Source of the DNA: Gimesia chilikensis
GTDB lineage: Bacteria; Planctomycetota; Planctomycetia; Planctomycetales; Planctomycetaceae
Length of the DNA stretch: 64,000 nt
NCBI RefSeq assembly: GCF_007744075.1
Contig: NZ_CP036266.1
Location: 4,945,748 to 5,009,747 of the forward strand
Direction of reading: 5' to 3'
Numbering within the stretch: the stretch's first letter is position 1; every line of letters begins with the position of its first letter. The position numbers and the translations under genes are program-made. A model generated the notes under the pieces. That model made no database searches and had not been told where the DNA came from. It worked only from the letters and a program-made list of their open reading frames with translations. Below are positions 9,460 to 17,900 of the stretch, piece by piece.

Positions 9460-9498
9460 CTGCTATTACCCCGGATAATTCGAAGAGGAGCACAGCGA

Positions 9499-11019
9499 AT
9501 GCAACAGCAGAAGCAAAGAATGAACTGGTTAGTCTGGTGTCTGCCGTTTATCTGCTGTCTGATACTGAGCCCGCCCCTTTGGGCAGTCCCACCGAATATT
9601 CTGTTGATCGTTTCAGAAGACAATGGCCCTGAACTGGGCTGCTATGGCGATCCGTATGCACAGACGCCGCACCTGGATCGACTGGCCGCGGATGGGGTGC
9701 GGTTCGAGAATGCGTTCGTCCCCTACTCCGTCTGTTCGCCGTCGCGGGCCTGTTTCCTGACCGGAAAGTATCCGCACCAGAATGGACAGATTGGCCTGGC
9801 GACCCACAAATTCGCCATGTATCACAAAGAGACGCCCAATTTTGTGACGCTGCTCAAACAGCAGGGATATTTCACCGGGTTGATTGGCAAGCTGCACGTG
9901 AATCCGGAATCCGCTTTTCCCTTTGATTATCGTGCGATTACCGGCGCGAATTTCAACCGCCGTCAGCCGGTAACAGCTTATGCAGACAAAGCGGGAGAGT
10001 TCTTTAAACAGGCACAGGAACAACCCTGGTTTTTATCGGTGAACTTTCCCGACGCACATCTCCCGTTCCTGAAACAGGCGAATGGCAGACCGGCCCAGCC
10101 CCTGTCTGCGGATGATGTGAAGCCGATGCCCTGGGTGGGCGTCGATACGCCCCGGCTGCGCGAGCAGGTCGCCAATTATTACAATTGCCTGGCCCGACTC
10201 GACATCGGCGTGGGATTGCTGCTGGAACAATTGAAGCAGACGGGAGCGGCTGAGAATACGCTGGTCATTTACATCGGCGATCATGGCGCCCAGTTCCCCC
10301 GGGGCAAAGGGAGCGTGTATGAAGGGGGCCTGCGTGTTCCACTGATTGTTCGCTGGCCGGGTGTCGCGGAGTCGGGACTGGTCCGGACCGAACTGGCTTC
10401 CACGGTGGATCTGTTACCGACCGCCCTGGCGGCTGCTGATCTGTCGATCCCCCAGGACCTGCCCGGTCGGAACCTGAAACCTCTGTTGACTGCTGGTCCT
10501 GCAAAAGACTGGCGGGAGTATATCTTTGGCTTTACCACTGGTTCCTTTCCACGGAACTGCTATATCCAGCATTCGTTGCGGGACGCCCGTTATAAGCTGA
10601 TCTCCAATCCGCGTCCCGGCACCGAAAACCTGATCGCAGACAGTTATCTGGATGAATCGCATCCCCACTTTGTCATCTCCGGTGCGACCGCCGCCGACCA
10701 GAAAACGATTTCACCCCGTACGAAAGCGGCTTTTGCACGCTGGTCGACGCCACCTCGCTACGAAATATATGACCTGCAGCAGGATCCGTACGAATGGAAC
10801 AATCTGGCCGACGATCCCGACTATGCGGAAACGAAGCAACGTCTGATCGACGCCTTAACAGCGCTCCAGCGACAGACGCGGGATCCATTTTTCGCCCCTG
10901 AGAACATCGAGGCTTTCGTCAAAGAACAACTGGCCCACCGGGATATGCGTTACCGCAAGCAGAAGCAGTTCCGCTGGTCTTATCTTGATACATTCGCCGA
11001 CTGGCGTTCAGCCCGGTAG
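9499..11019 (+). CDS. Secreted sulfatase (heparan N-sulfatase-like)
   Basis: The product has 506 residues with a signal peptide (hydrophobic 10-29, LWAVPPN). The sulfatase core begins NILLIVSEDNGPELGCYG, with the signature C79-S-P-S-R83 followed by LTGKYPHQNG. Later landmarks are LIGKLHV, NFPDAHLPF, YIGDHGAQFPRGKGSVYEGGLRVP near 270 and a C-terminal YDLQQDPYEWNNL. The SEDNG start and GDHG resemble the heparan N-sulfatase branch more than arylsulfatase A, which is inference. AGAGGAG at about 9484 supports the start. It would desulfate polysaccharides outside the cytoplasm after formylglycine maturation. Confidence 0.9.
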   Translation: MQQQKQRMNWLVWCLPFICCLILSPPLWAVPPNILLIVSEDNGPELGCYGDPYAQTPHLDRLAADGVRFENAFVPYSVCSPSRACFLTGKYPHQNGQIGLATHKFAMYHKETPNFVTLLKQQGYFTGLIGKLHVNPESAFPFDYRAITGANFNRRQPVTAYADKAGEFFKQAQEQPWFLSVNFPDAHLPFLKQANGRPAQPLSADDVKPMPWVGVDTPRLREQVANYYNCLARLDIGVGLLLEQLKQTGAAENTLVIYIGDHGAQFPRGKGSVYEGGLRVPLIVRWPGVAESGLVRTELASTVDLLPTALAAADLSIPQDLPGRNLKPLLTAGPAKDWREYIFGFTTGSFPRNCYIQHSLRDARYKLISNPRPGTENLIADSYLDESHPHFVISGATAADQKTISPRTKAAFARWSTPPRYEIYDLQQDPYEWNNLADDPDYAETKQRLIDALTALQRQTRDPFFAPENIEAFVKEQLAHRDMRYRKQKQFRWSYLDTFADWRSAR

Positions 11020-11073
11020 AACGATACTTCATTCAAATGACGCAGTGAGACTGCTCCAGGAAACTCATAATCC

Positions 11074-11373
11074 ATGTTGCCTTTTAACTTCAATGCCCTG
11101 TTCTGCGTCATTGGCGGACTTGCGGGACTGTTTATCACTCTGAAATTCAGTGACAGTCGGATAATGATACTGGCTGTGGCGATCGCATCCACCATGCTGA
11201 TCGATCTCATCATGCGTGTTACCAACGACGAAGTTCAGGACCCGATACTCAATCCCGAAGCGGGCGGTTACATCAGAATCCCCGGACTTGGACCGATGTC
11301 ATTTATCCCCATCTGGATTATCTGCATCGCCCTGCTGCTTCTGGTCAGCCTGGCCTTTTTTGAAGTTGTCTGA
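11074..11373 (+). CDS. Small hypothetical membrane protein
   Basis: The family is not recognised. The product has 99 residues with three hydrophobic segments, about 5-21, 28-47 and 75-98, joined by the polar loop TNDEVQDPILNPEAGGYIRI between the second and third. No signal peptide or catalytic motif is visible. It follows sulfatase 2 by 54 bp on the same strand and converges on the minus-strand alpha/beta hydrolase 28 bp away. It could be co-transcribed with the sulfatase, but nothing in the protein ties it to sulfatase function. Confidence 0.6.
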   Translation: MLPFNFNALFCVIGGLAGLFITLKFSDSRIMILAVAIASTMLIDLIMRVTNDEVQDPILNPEAGGYIRIPGLGPMSFIPIWIICIALLLLVSLAFFEVV

Positions 11374-11401
11374 AGTAACAGAGCCTGCGTCTTTCGGTGC
11401 C

Positions 11402-12460
11402 CTACTTCCCGACATGCTGCTTCAGGAACGATTTGACTTTGCTGCGAGCCAGCTTTGATTCCGGCAGTTCGTAATTGAAGACCTGGAAGATGTGCCACAT
11501 GCCTTCGTAGAGGTCGAGCTTGACGGGGATACCGGCCGTGTCGATGGCCTGGTACTGACGGATCGCGTTGCTCATAAAGATTTCTTTGGTTCCCGCCTGG
11601 ATCAACGTCGGCGGAAAGCCTTTGGAATAATCGCCATAGACGGGAGAGACATAGGGATGCTTCTGATCGGCGGGATCTGCATAGGCGTCGGCACAATGTT
11701 TGAGGTTTTTCGGATAATACAACAAGGGATCCGCCTGCTGGAGAGTCGTGTAAGTGTCTCCGGTTTCAGTGATATCCGCCCAGGGAGACCAGAGCACCAC
11801 CGCAGCCGGCATACCCAGCCCTTTGTCCCGCAGCTTAAGAACCGTTCCCGCAGCCAGTCCGCCCCCTGCAGATTCCCCGTAGATGGCGATCTCCTTGAGT
11901 GAGTGTCCTTCCTTGATCAGCGTCTGAATGACGGTCACGACCTGATCGGTGACTTCCTGCCACTTCCCGACCGGGGCCAGCGTGTAGTCGACGGAGATCA
12001 CGCGAAACCCGGTTTCACCCGCCATGGGGACGGCACTCATTAACCGGGAACGGGCGCTGTACATTGTGTAGGCGCCGCCATGCGTGTAGATAAGTACTTT
12101 CCCGCTTTCCTGCCAGCCTTTCGGTTTGATGTCCAGTACCGGCACTCCCCCCAGCTTGCGTGGCGTAATTTCCGGCTGATATTTTTTTACAACCTCAGCA
12201 TTCGCCGCCGCCCGTTTCTGTTCGATTTTCTGTTGCACGGCTTTCCAACCATCCAGATCATCGGCAGCCGGCAGGGGCGCTGTGGCGGCAGCGCCCCTGA
12301 AACCGGCGAGTGCTGTTTGTGCTTCGGGAGAGATTGTCTCAGGGATGGAGAAGTCCTGTGCATAAAGTACAGCAGGACTGACTGAAAACAACAGGATGCT
12401 TCCCAGGAGGGCATTGCAGAGAAAGCGTTTAACAAAATCTGATTCAGATGCCGAGGGCAT
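11402..12460 (-). CDS. Secreted alpha/beta hydrolase, hormone-sensitive-lipase type esterase
   Basis: The product has 352 residues from the ATG at 12460; an upstream extension to 12625 has no homologous look and would bury the signal peptide. The signal sequence spans 10-34 (cleavage near LYAQ-D). The oxyanion motif HGGAY starts at H127, and the nucleophile elbow is GESAGG with S197. The acid is probably in the QAGTKEIFMSN region and the catalytic His in GMWHIFQVF near the C-terminus. This fits the esterase/lipase (HSL, type IV) family. It probably hydrolyses short acyl or aryl esters in the periplasm, for example deacetylating carbohydrates (inference). It is divergently placed from the hydrolase at 12678. 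Confidence 0.85.
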   Translation of the reverse strand: MPSASESDFVKRFLCNALLGSILLFSVSPAVLYAQDFSIPETISPEAQTALAGFRGAAATAPLPAADDLDGWKAVQQKIEQKRAAANAEVVKKYQPEITPRKLGGVPVLDIKPKGWQESGKVLIYTHGGAYTMYSARSRLMSAVPMAGETGFRVISVDYTLAPVGKWQEVTDQVVTVIQTLIKEGHSLKEIAIYGESAGGGLAAGTVLKLRDKGLGMPAAVVLWSPWADITETGDTYTTLQQADPLLYYPKNLKHCADAYADPADQKHPYVSPVYGDYSKGFPPTLIQAGTKEIFMSNAIRQYQAIDTAGIPVKLDLYEGMWHIFQVFNYELPESKLARSKVKSFLKQHVGK

Positions 12461-12677
12461 AAAGTACACTCCAGTATTTTGATAAGAGCAGTAAGTAGAA
12501 AGACAGCTTACTGCTACACTATACAATGTCATGAGCGCACATGTTGGAGTTAGCAATTCAAACAGAGTTCTCGCCAAGAACAAACGCCGACAGTGATAAA
12601 CTCCCTCTGGAACCGGGTCTCCCAAAAGGTTACGATGGAATACTCTGTTTCTTTGCCTGCTCAGGAATCACAACTAC

Positions 12678-14255
12678 ATGTATCTTGCTCGTTCTTATCT
12701 TCTACAAGCCATTCTCGCATGCGGCCTGTGTTCCGGTCTGCCTGCTCAAGTTACAGATCGAGCGGACACATCACCGGCCGTCGGAACGCGTCTTACCCAG
12801 GCTTGTGAATTTGGCAAACAACTGGTGGGGGAAGAGTCTCTACTGGTGGTTCCCGAAAACCGGAAGCAAGCTGACAGCCGGAAGATTTCCGTCCATTATT
12901 TTCGCTTCCCGGCACGCCTTCCCTCGGGGAAAGCTCCCGTGTTTTATCTGCCCGGAGGCCCCGGTGACGCGATTAACAGCAGCGACATCCGTAACGGCTT
13001 ACGCCGGAAGAATTACAGTAAATACACCGAGTTGCTGGCATTCAATAAATATCACGATGTCATTATTGTGAACCAGAGGGGCAACAGAAAAGCTCCGGGA
13101 GTCCAGAGACTGCCCCGGGCGTGGGTTGTGCAACCAGGGGCGCGACTCAAGCCCCTGGTCTATGAGGAAAAAGGCAAGCGAGTGGCGGAGGGGTTACAGC
13201 TGGCGATTCAGGCATGCGCGCGTCTGCAGTTTGACCTGAAGGGCTACGACATTCTGCATCTGATCGATGATGTGGAACAGATTCGTCGCGTGCATGGTTA
13301 CTCCACGATCTGTCTGCGTGGCAGCAGTTTCGGGTCACAGTGGGCGCTGGGTTATCTGCAACGCTATCCGGAGCGCGTGGACCGCATGGTGCTCTCAGGC
13401 GTGGAGCCACTGAGTCACACTTATGACAGTCCCACAGAAATCTGGAAGGTCTTCGAGCGTATCGAAGCGGAAGTGAAAGAGTCGGGCACCATCGAACTCC
13501 CCCCGGAAGGCCTGCTCGGCGCGCTCAAAGCAGTGTTGACTCGACTGGAAAAACAGCCGGTGCGCGTCACCGGCCAACATCCGCGTCGAGGTGGCTCTAC
13601 CGAGATTGTAATCGGCATGGATGATGTGCGGTTTTACCTGACCCGCCCGATCTTGGACGCCCCCCTTTATTCGCGACGGATGCGGGAACTGTGGCCACAC
13701 CTGGTGCTGGAACTGTACCGGGAAGACTACCAGTATCTGGCGGCGAAAATTATCGATGACCGTCCAGAACTGAGCCATCCCGACCTGCTGCTGGCGCTGG
13801 TCGACCACAGCCTGGGAATCTCGGATCAACGCCTGAAAGAACTGGAACAGGGGCCGGCCCGGCGCTGGCTGGGCGATGTCAACTGGCTCTATACTGCCAC
13901 GCGTAAGAGTACGCCCCCTCCTGAGGTTAGTGATGCGTTTCGCGAATTGAAAACGTCTCAGACGCCGGTTCTGATGATTCATGGCACACTCGATCTGATG
14001 ACTCCCTATGAGAATGCTACTCAACTACTACCTGCATTTCCCCGCGGTAAATTGATCACCGTTCAGGGAGGGACTCACATCGCGTGTCAGCATGCGGCGG
14101 TCGTCGATCCTCAGTTTTTACGTTATCTGACAGATTTTATGAATGCAGCACAACCCGCAGATACACTGAAAGAGATTCCCGAAACGATTACATTACCGCC
14201 ACTGAAATTTCAACCACTGCAGTCGGGTTCGCTGTTTCAGGAACTGACGCAGTGA
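12678..14255 (+). CDS. Alpha/beta hydrolase with TAP-like C-terminus (proline iminopeptidase-like)
   Basis: The product has 525 residues. A short signal sequence spans residues 4-24. The N-terminal part has LPGGPGDAIN near 91-100 (oxyanion hole) and DVIIVNQRGNRKAPG. The nucleophile elbow GSSFG places Ser at 217. The C-terminal TAP-like segment VLMIHGTLDLMTPYEN supplies the acid, and GGTHIACQHA the catalytic His. The arrangement matches secreted proteases/peptidases of the proline-iminopeptidase and tripeptidyl-aminopeptidase group. It should release N-terminal amino acids or short peptides outside the cytoplasm. GNAT follows 54 bp downstream on the same strand. Confidence 0.83.
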   Translation: MYLARSYLLQAILACGLCSGLPAQVTDRADTSPAVGTRLTQACEFGKQLVGEESLLVVPENRKQADSRKISVHYFRFPARLPSGKAPVFYLPGGPGDAINSSDIRNGLRRKNYSKYTELLAFNKYHDVIIVNQRGNRKAPGVQRLPRAWVVQPGARLKPLVYEEKGKRVAEGLQLAIQACARLQFDLKGYDILHLIDDVEQIRRVHGYSTICLRGSSFGSQWALGYLQRYPERVDRMVLSGVEPLSHTYDSPTEIWKVFERIEAEVKESGTIELPPEGLLGALKAVLTRLEKQPVRVTGQHPRRGGSTEIVIGMDDVRFYLTRPILDAPLYSRRMRELWPHLVLELYREDYQYLAAKIIDDRPELSHPDLLLALVDHSLGISDQRLKELEQGPARRWLGDVNWLYTATRKSTPPPEVSDAFRELKTSQTPVLMIHGTLDLMTPYENATQLLPAFPRGKLITVQGGTHIACQHAAVVDPQFLRYLTDFMNAAQPADTLKEIPETITLPPLKFQPLQSGSLFQELTQ

Positions 14256-14309
14256 GAATCTCTTTTAGAATTTTCAGGCTTTGAATGCAATCAGGGATAA
14301 AACAGCCCT

Positions 14310-14753
14310 ATGAAATTCGAGCTGCAACCACTGGGCGCCCCCGATCAACTGGATCTGCTGGCAGAAGAAGCCCGCAGACAGGGGTATCGCATGCTGGATC
14401 GACTGCAGCAGGAATGGCGGGAAGGTATCAATCGTTTTGATCGGGAAGGTGAATGTGTGCTGATCGCGGTAGGGGAAGATCGCATCGTCGGTGTCTGCGG
14501 TCTGAATCGGGATCCGTACTGCTCCCTCAAAGATATCGGACGTGTACGACGATTGTATGTTGCTTCCGGGGTACGACGTCGAGGTGTCGGTCGCCTGCTG
14601 GTGGAAGCGATTCAACAACGTTGTCCCGGTGTGTTTCAGCAATTGCGGTTACGCACAAATTCTTCTGCAGCGAGTACCTTCTACCAGGCACTCGGCTTTC
14701 GACCGGTGGAAGACGAGCCTGATTGTACGCATGTGTGGACTGTTTCCGCCTGA
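14310..14753 (+). CDS. GNAT-family N-acetyltransferase
   Basis: The product has 147 residues. The acetyl-CoA binding motif A is visible as RVRRLYVASGVRRRGVGRLLVEAIQ, with the R-x-x-G-x-G pyrophosphate loop RRRGVG near 88-93. It is followed by LRLRTNSSAASTFYQALGFRPV, where the Tyr before the final strand is typical. Upstream, VGVCGLNRDPY is the strand-4 region. It is cytosolic; the acceptor (amino acid, protein N-terminus or drug) cannot be deduced. It may share a transcript with the hydrolase upstream. Confidence 0.85.
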   Translation: MKFELQPLGAPDQLDLLAEEARRQGYRMLDRLQQEWREGINRFDREGECVLIAVGEDRIVGVCGLNRDPYCSLKDIGRVRRLYVASGVRRRGVGRLLVEAIQQRCPGVFQQLRLRTNSSAASTFYQALGFRPVEDEPDCTHVWTVSA

Positions 14754-14931
14754 ATCTCGAATTCACAAACAATTCCCTCCCCGCTGAATTCCTACTGGAT
14801 TTCTGACCACGCCTGATCTACGATGGAGCGAAGTCAATCGACTCTTATCCGGTGCAAAATTCTGTTGCGCTGGTTCACATTCAAATGCGACCTCTCTTCT
14901 CTGCGACTCGAAGAATCAGGAGGTGTTTCAG

Positions 14932-17900
14932 ATGGCGTTCCCTGCAGGCTATCGTCTTGGCTCCAACGTACCCCGGTATAGATTCGGGCTGCTCGTCATA
15001 CTGCTTCTTTTCGCGGGCAGTGTTGGCTGTTCCGATCCTCAGCCTCCCAGTTCGCCAGTTGCAGAGAACTCTACGGAAGCGTCCGAGACGACACAGGCGG
15101 AAACAGATCCCCTGATACCACAAACAGAACAGTCGACGCCTGTTGCTCCAGCAGAACCAACAACATCCAGGCCCCCTGAAAACATGCCAGTCAAACGGCT
15201 GGAGCCTGAGAAAGTGGAGCCACCAGCATCCGCTCCCGCGTCGACGACTGCTGCCAGCACTGAACGCCGTCAGGCTTCGCCGCTGAATGCCCCCTTCAAT
15301 GAATCGATGGCGAAGCAGGGACAAGCTGACTGGGCAGCCTCGCTGAATCGAGAGCCTCAGATCACCAACAGTATCGGCATGCAGTTGACTCTGATTCCCC
15401 CCGGTGAATTCACGATGGGCTCTCCCACCACGGAAGCAGAGCGTCAGGATTTTGAAACGCCGCATCGAGTCACATTAACCAGACCGTTTTACCTGGGTAC
15501 TTATGAAGTCACTCAGGCCGAGTATCAGACCATCATGGGTGAGAACCCGAGTTGGTTCAGTGCTAACGGAAAAGGGAAAGACAAAGTCGCCGGCAAAAAG
15601 ACAGAGCGTTTCCCGGTGGAATTCACGAACTGGGAGGATGCACAGAGATTCTGCCGAAAGCTGTCTGACCGCGAAGGCAAGACCTATCGTCTGCCGACCG
15701 AAGCAGAGTGGGAATACGCCTGTCGGGCCGGTACGACCAGCGCGTTTCATTATGGCATTATCGATAACGGACAGGCCGCTAACACGCATGGAGATGTCCC
15801 GTACGGAACCAACTCGAAAGGACCGGCGCTGGGTCGTACGACAGAAGTTGGATCCTATGCTCCCAATGCCTTCGGTCTGCATGACATGCACGGGAATGTG
15901 TTCGAATGGTGCGCAGACTGGTTTGTACTCCAGCTCTACAAACAACGGGCGGGAAAGGTGACCGTAGATCCCCTGGTCTCGAAACGGACTCCTGCCGCGA
16001 AAACCCGGGTCTTAAGAGGTGGTTCGTGGACCAAAGGCAAAGGGATCCACGCCCGGGCGGCACTTCGGCGCGGGAATCTGCCTGACTGGAAAGGACAGAA
16101 CATCGGCTTTCGGGTCGTGCAGGAAATCTCAGGCGAACCCAGGCCTGCTCCCGTTGTGCAGGCTGAACCGATGCCTGCAGATCCAAAGCCGTCTGACACA
16201 AAAGAGAAACCAGTCGCCGCGACGATCCGCGATCCCCGGGCAGGCGATCTGGTTTATATCCAGCCGGGCAAGTTTCTGATGGGGAGTCTGGAATCAGAGC
16301 CGGGGTCCTGGCCCATGGAACGTCCACAACATGAAGTCGAAATCAAACAGGGTTTTTACATCGGTAAGTACGAAGTAACCCACCAGCAGTTCTCCAACTT
16401 TGTAGCGAAAACGAAATACAAGACCGACGCCGAAAAGAGCGAAAAGGGAGGCGGAGGTTATGTCAAAGAGCAGAAAGGAATCGTGAACTGGAATCCGCGT
16501 TTCTTCTGGAAAGATCCCGGATTTCCACAGAAGAGTAATTCCCCTGTGGTCAATATTTCCTGGAACGATGCCGTCGCGTTTTGCGACTGGCTGACCGAAC
16601 AGGATGGACAATACCGCTTCCGTCTGCCAACCGAAGCGGAATGGGAATATTGTGGCCGGGCCGGCACGAAAGCCGCTTATGCCTGGGGCGACAAACAGGA
16701 GTCGATGGTGGGGAATGAAAACGCTTCCGACCAGTCCCTGGCCAGACTGTTGAGTGATAAGTCTTTTCATAAAAGCCGTTGCGGGAAATGGGATGACGGA
16801 ATTCCGTTTACTACCCCCGTCGGTTCATTCAAAGCCAATCCGTTCGGTCTATATGACATGCAAGGCAATGTCAGTGAATGGTGCAGCGACGTCTACCTGG
16901 ATAACAGCTACCAGCTTTCCCCGGATCAGATTCCTGCCACAGGCAAAAAAAGAGTGCTGCGTGGTGGTGCGTTTGATTACCTGCCCATGGACTGCCGCGT
17001 CGCCCGCCGTCTCGGCGACTGGGCCAATGAAACCCGCTGTGATCGTGGTTTTCGAGTCGTGCGGGAACTGACACCCCAGCCCGGTAAAACCGAACTCGCA
17101 GAAGCTCCACAGAACCCTGCCCCTGTTGAGCCGCAACCTGCGACTCAGAACTTTGACAGACCGGTGATCAGATTTGGTCGCCTGGCGACACCAGAGCCGG
17201 TGACTTCGTTTACGGTCTCTGAGGATAACAAATTCCTGATCTGCTCTCACCAGGGAGCCAATCAGGTTTCAATCTGGGATGCGCAGACATTGCTCCCCAT
17301 CAAGATCCTGAGTACTCCTTCACCGCGTTCGGTCCTCAGTCGGGGGCCGTTACTGATGGTGGCTAATGACGGAAAGGGAACGGTTAGCGTCTTCTCCAGC
17401 AAAGACCAATGGGCGCAGACCAATCAACTGGATGTCGAAAAGCCGCACATCGTTTACCTGAGTGCGCCCCAGGGTCGACACTTCCAGAATGAAATCCTGG
17501 TTACCTGCCATGGAGAAGGTCCCAAGGCTTCTTACAGTGACTGTCATGTTTATCATCTCGATCTCAAAACCGACAAAGACCGCCACCTGATGAAGGCGGC
17601 GCTGGCAACCTGCAGCTTCGACGGCAAGTATGTCATTACGCAGGGTTCGTTTAATCTCAGCCCGTCCGGAGGGATCTCTGCCTTTGCCTGGGAGGACTTC
17701 GTTTCCGACCGTCCTGCTCAGCCGATTTACAAGGGAGGCGCGAAATCTCAAACCCCCTACGTCTACCAGGTCTATCCTGGTTCATTCTGGATTGGAAATA
17801 ATGTGATCTTCGGAGGCGTTCCTCTCGTCAGTGTCAGAAGCAAACTGGACAACCTGGTCATCGCGGACCGGAACCGTAAGTTACTGTATGCATTGACTCC